This document shows, in pieces, positions 7,167-9,075 of a stretch of 9,075 nt of DNA. The notes beneath the pieces were generated by a model. That model saw nothing but the letters and a program-made list of their open reading frames with translations. It did not search any database and was not told the origin of the DNA. The stretch is taken from assembly GCA_021769025.1 (NCBI GenBank), contig JAETTS010000081.1, forward strand, positions 1-9,075, read 5' to 3'. Each line of letters opens with the position of its first letter. Position 1 is the first letter of the stretch. The translations under genes and the position numbers were made by a program. The stretch comes from Enterocloster bolteae (GTDB lineage Bacteria; Bacillota_A; Clostridia; Lachnospirales; Lachnospiraceae).

Positions 7167-8453
7167 ATGGCTGTATATGAAATAATCTGGCTGTTTTTTG
7201 CCGGGGCATTCAGCGGATGGGTGTTGGAAACCCTGCTGGCAGCGTTAAAGCGCAGGCGGTTCGTAAACCGTGGATTGGTAAACGGGCCGTTTTGCGTCCT
7301 GTATGGCATTGTACTGGTGCTTTTGACCTTGTCTTGTCAGGAATTAAGCGGGTTCTGGCTGTTTGCAGGTGCTATGATTGTGTCAACTGTGGCGGAATGG
7401 ATTGCCGGCCATCTGTTGGAATGGATGTACCATGAGAAATGGTGGGATTACTCGGATGCCAGATGGAATCTTGACGGGTACATATGCCTGCCCATGTCTC
7501 TGATATGGGGGCTCCTTGGCACAGTGGCATTGAAGTGGGGAAATGGTATCTGGCTTACTGTGTTTCACCTGATTCCTAAGCCATTCGGCACGGTGCTTGT
7601 CTGGATTCTGATTGCCCTTTTGCTGATTGATATCCTGGCAACCGTGATCCTTTTGACGGGAAGGAAGACAGATACACAAAAGTGGGAACGGATCGACTTC
7701 TGGTTTGCCCAGGTAAGCATAAGGCTTGGACAAAGGCTGTACCACCTGGTTAACCGAAGAATTGAGAATGCGTATCCCAGGCTGTCAAGGCAGGCAGGTG
7801 CCGAAAAGGAGAAGGCTTTCGCCTCCGGATGCAGCTTCTATAAAGTAGTCTGGCTGTTTTTTATCGGTGCATTTCTGGGAGATGTGACAGAGACTATTTT
7901 TTGCAGGATCACAGCCGGCGTGTGGATGAGCCGCAGCAGTGTGGTGTGGGGACCGTTCAGTATTGTGTGGGGGTTGGGAGTGGCCTTTGTGACTGTGCTG
8001 CTATACAGATACCGGGATCAATCGGACCGGTTTCTCTTTCTCATTGGAACGGCCTTAGGAGGAGCCTATGAGTATCTGTGCAGTGTGTTTACGGAGATGG
8101 TGTTTGGAACCATATTCTGGGATTACAGCAAGATCCCGTTTAACCTGGGAGGCAGAATCAACCTTCTGTACTGCTTTTTCTGGGGGATTGCCACTGTGGT
8201 ATGGTTTAAAGGGATTTATCCGGTGATCTCCTCATGGATTGAGAAGATCCCGAAGAGGGCAGGCACCGTGTTAACTTGGGTCATTGTTCTGTTTATGTGC
8301 TGCAATATCACAGTTTCCTGCCTGGCTCTTATACGGGGGGATGAACGGAGCAGAGGAATTTTGGCGCAGGAGGGCTGGCAGGCGGTGATGGATGAACGGT
8401 TTGATGACGAGAGACTGGCCAGGATTTACCCCAATGCGGTGAAGGTGGATTGA
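7167..8453 (+). CDS. CmpB-type (putative ABC transporter permease) membrane protein with two internal repeats
   Basis: A 428-residue polytopic membrane protein built from two copies of the CmpB-type domain (Pfam family ABC_trans_CmpB). Repeat 1 begins at residue 4 (YEIIWLFFAGAFSGWVLETL) and repeat 2 at residue 225 (YKVVWLFFIGAFLGDVTETI). Each copy continues with a GLVNGPF / SVVWGPF segment. Each also has a WDYS motif (W93-S96 and W318-S321) followed by W/F-N-L-x-G and a further membrane segment. A polar, basic linker (about 185-222, with many K, R and E) joins the halves. Despite the family name, no ABC ATPase is nearby and transport activity is not established. AAAGGA (7150-7155) lies 11 nt before the ATG. 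The 70-nt gap after the LysM gene shows no clear promoter or terminator. Confidence 0.88.
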   Translation: MAVYEIIWLFFAGAFSGWVLETLLAALKRRRFVNRGLVNGPFCVLYGIVLVLLTLSCQELSGFWLFAGAMIVSTVAEWIAGHLLEWMYHEKWWDYSDARWNLDGYICLPMSLIWGLLGTVALKWGNGIWLTVFHLIPKPFGTVLVWILIALLLIDILATVILLTGRKTDTQKWERIDFWFAQVSIRLGQRLYHLVNRRIENAYPRLSRQAGAEKEKAFASGCSFYKVVWLFFIGAFLGDVTETIFCRITAGVWMSRSSVVWGPFSIVWGLGVAFVTVLLYRYRDQSDRFLFLIGTALGGAYEYLCSVFTEMVFGTIFWDYSKIPFNLGGRINLLYCFFWGIATVVWFKGIYPVISSWIEKIPKRAGTVLTWVIVLFMCCNITVSCLALIRGDERSRGILAQEGWQAVMDERFDDERLARIYPNAVKVD

Positions 8454-8504
8454 CGTTTGTTACGCAGGAGGAACGGGCAGGGAAGAATGGAAGTAAATTT
8501 GGAA

Positions 8505-8533
8505 TAGACACAGTCTGTTGTGTGTGCTATAAT
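8505..8533 (+). promoter_or_regulatory. Strong extended -10 promoter for the hydF leader
   Basis: The -35 element TAGACA (8505-8510, five of six consensus bases) and a perfect TATAAT (8528-8533) are separated by 17 nt, and TGC directly before the -10 makes the extended TGn form. Transcription should begin near 8540. This is the best promoter match in the window and lies more than 300 nt before the hydF start, implying a long untranslated leader. Confidence 0.85.
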
Positions 8534-8539
8534 CAGAGG

Positions 8540-8725
8540 AAAGCAGGAAGAACAGGATCTGCGTGGCGGGCGCGCCTTTCACAAAGATCGGACAATAGAA
8601 TAAAAAATCATGCACTGACATTCAGGAGATTCCGAGATGGAAGGTTATGGGAAGCGGGCAGCAGGTTTTTGTTTTTATGCCCGGAATCTGTCTGTTAGTG
8701 CATCCTTTTGAGGGTGCACTTTTTT
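8540..8725 (+). ncRNA. Structured leader RNA with riboswitch-like switch between two stems (class unknown)
   Basis: The predicted transcript has no credible protein gene. It contains a GC-rich hairpin (outer arms 8556-8560 and 8585-8589) and an A-rich linker. A nested domain follows: P1 of 11 bp (8610-8620 with 8693-8703), P2 of 7 bp (8627-8633 with 8683-8689) and P3 (8655-8660 with about 8678-8683). A purine-rich unpaired stretch lies between P2 and P3 (8634-8654). The 3' strand of P1 is also the 5' arm of the terminator at 8697-8720, with seven shared bases, so the two structures exclude each other. P1 formation would favour readthrough toward hydF. I could not match it to a riboswitch class I know. 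It may instead be an attenuator sensing a protein or uncharged tRNA, or a free small RNA ended by the terminator. Confidence 0.6.
8697..8725 (+). terminator. Intrinsic terminator inside the hydF leader
   Basis: A 9-bp stem (8697-8705 with 8712-8720, one G-U pair) with a 6-nt loop is followed by five T residues (8721-8725). Its 5' arm overlaps the P1 stem of the upstream fold, so it is probably conditional. Confidence 0.88.
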
Positions 8726-8740
8726 GTTCTATAGGAAAGT

Positions 8741-8800
8741 GACCTGAGGATCGCACTGTGGCGGAAAGGAATCATGTCGCCGAAGCGACCTGCCGCAGGT
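8741..8800 (+). other. Small structured segment between the two leader terminators
   Basis: Two adjoining hairpins are visible: GTCGC-CGAA-GCGAC (8776-8789) and ACCTG-CCG-CAGGT (8788-8800), sharing two bases. Alternative pairs exist: ACCTG at 8742-8746 with CAGGT at 8796-8800, and AGGAT at 8747-8751 with ATCCT at 8806-8810. The latter would disturb the next terminator. These are short helices and the function is unknown. No RNA class was recognised. Confidence 0.4.
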
Positions 8801-8802
8801 GG

Positions 8803-8830
8803 AGAATCCTGGGGAGCAGGATTCTTTTTT
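8803..8830 (+). terminator. Second intrinsic terminator, just upstream of hydF
   Basis: A perfect 9-bp stem (8803-8811 with 8817-8825) with a GGGAG loop runs into a T tract ending at 8830. It ends only 28 nt before the hydF start codon. No promoter of comparable quality to the one at 8505 is visible between it and hydF, so it is probably also subject to readthrough control. Confidence 0.88.
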
Positions 8831-8858
8831 AAATGATATAAGGATGGAGGGGATTTAT

Positions 8859-9075
8859 ATGGCATTGAATCAGACACCGGCAGCGCAGCGAATCCACATC
8901 GGATTTTTTGGGAGGCGAAATGCAGGAAAGTCCAGCTTGATGAATGCGGTTACCGGACAGGAACTGGCAGTAGTCTCTGAGGTAAAGGGAACCACCACAG
9001 ATCCGGTCTATAAGACTATGGAACTGCTGCCGTTGGGGCCGGTCATGATGGTGGACACGCCAGGAATTGACGATG
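8859..9075 (+). CDS. hydF: [FeFe]-hydrogenase H-cluster maturation GTPase HydF, 3' end missing (partial)
   Basis: The first 72 residues of HydF, the scaffold GTPase that receives the diiron subcluster made by HydE and HydG and delivers it to apo-hydrogenase. The start MALNQTPAAQRIHIGFFGRR matches the typical HydF beginning. The G1 P-loop GRRNAGKS (18-25), the switch I GTTTDPV (44-50) and the G3 DTPG (66-69, followed by IDD) are all intact, so the GTPase domain seems functional as far as it can be seen. The dimerisation and Fe-S cluster-binding domains lie beyond the window. The ATG at 8859 follows a GGAGGGG ribosome binding site at about 6 nt. It indicates an anaerobe with [FeFe]-hydrogenase. 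It follows two terminators, so expression probably depends on readthrough of the leader. Confidence 0.96.
   Translation, partial: MALNQTPAAQRIHIGFFGRRNAGKSSLMNAVTGQELAVVSEVKGTTTDPVYKTMELLPLGPVMMVDTPGIDD

Noticed and set aside
8450..8698. Open frame of 82 codons on the + strand in the hydF leader
   Set aside because: It begins upstream of the strong promoter, overlaps the CmpB-type stop, has no recognisable domain and runs through predicted RNA stems. It is best explained as chance.
8540..8725. 6S RNA or small SRP RNA as the identity of the leader
   Set aside because: The ends do not pair with one another as in 6S RNA, and the conserved SRP helix 8 sequence (GGAAGGAAGCAGCC-like) is not found.
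8741..8830. Resemblance of this segment to pieces of lysine (GCCGAAG) or cobalamin (CACTG, ACCTGCC) riboswitches
   Set aside because: Only short words match. The long helices and spacing that define either aptamer are absent and the segment is far too short.
8695..8877. Open frame of 60 codons on the - strand across both terminators
   Set aside because: It spans two strong + strand terminators and the hydF ribosome binding site, and its translation resembles nothing known to me.

Overview
The window reads like a chromosome segment of an anaerobic, low-to-mid-GC Firmicute, most probably a Lachnospiraceae-type clostridium. The reasons are strong AGGAGG-type ribosome binding sites, a CmpB-family membrane protein, a stand-alone LUD protein, a three-domain aminopeptidase P and, at the right edge, the start of hydF, the GTPase that matures [FeFe]-hydrogenase. 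This placement is inference from gene content. All eight protein genes lie on the + strand. The first and the last are cut by the window edges.

Left block (1-5055): the 3' part of a DUF819 membrane protein, a small four-cysteine TSCPD protein, a UPF0597/CyuA-type (L-cysteine desulfidase-like) protein and a Crp/Fnr-type regulator follow one another with gaps of 49 and 6 nt and then a 4-nt overlap. They look like one operon. A three-domain aminopeptidase P follows after 92 nt that carry a Crp-like dyad, and the block ends at a clear intrinsic terminator. Transporter, Fe-S desulfidase-like enzyme, cysteine-rich regulator and peptidase suggest an amino-acid or sulfur-compound uptake and breakdown unit, but the CyuA-like protein has Gly where the family has the Cys of its GCTEP motif, so its reaction is uncertain.

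Middle block (5056-8453): a candidate promoter, a LUD-domain protein, an exported or anchored acidic protein ending in a LysM domain, and a membrane protein made of two CmpB-type repeats. The order and short gaps suggest co-transcription; no terminator was seen between them.

Right block (8454-9075): about 400 nt without a credible protein gene. It holds a near-consensus extended -10 promoter, a roughly 185-nt leader RNA with a nested stem domain whose closing strand is shared with an intrinsic terminator, then a second small structured stretch ending in a second intrinsic terminator, and then hydF. This is riboswitch or attenuator architecture that I could not assign to a known class, and it is the most interesting part of the window.
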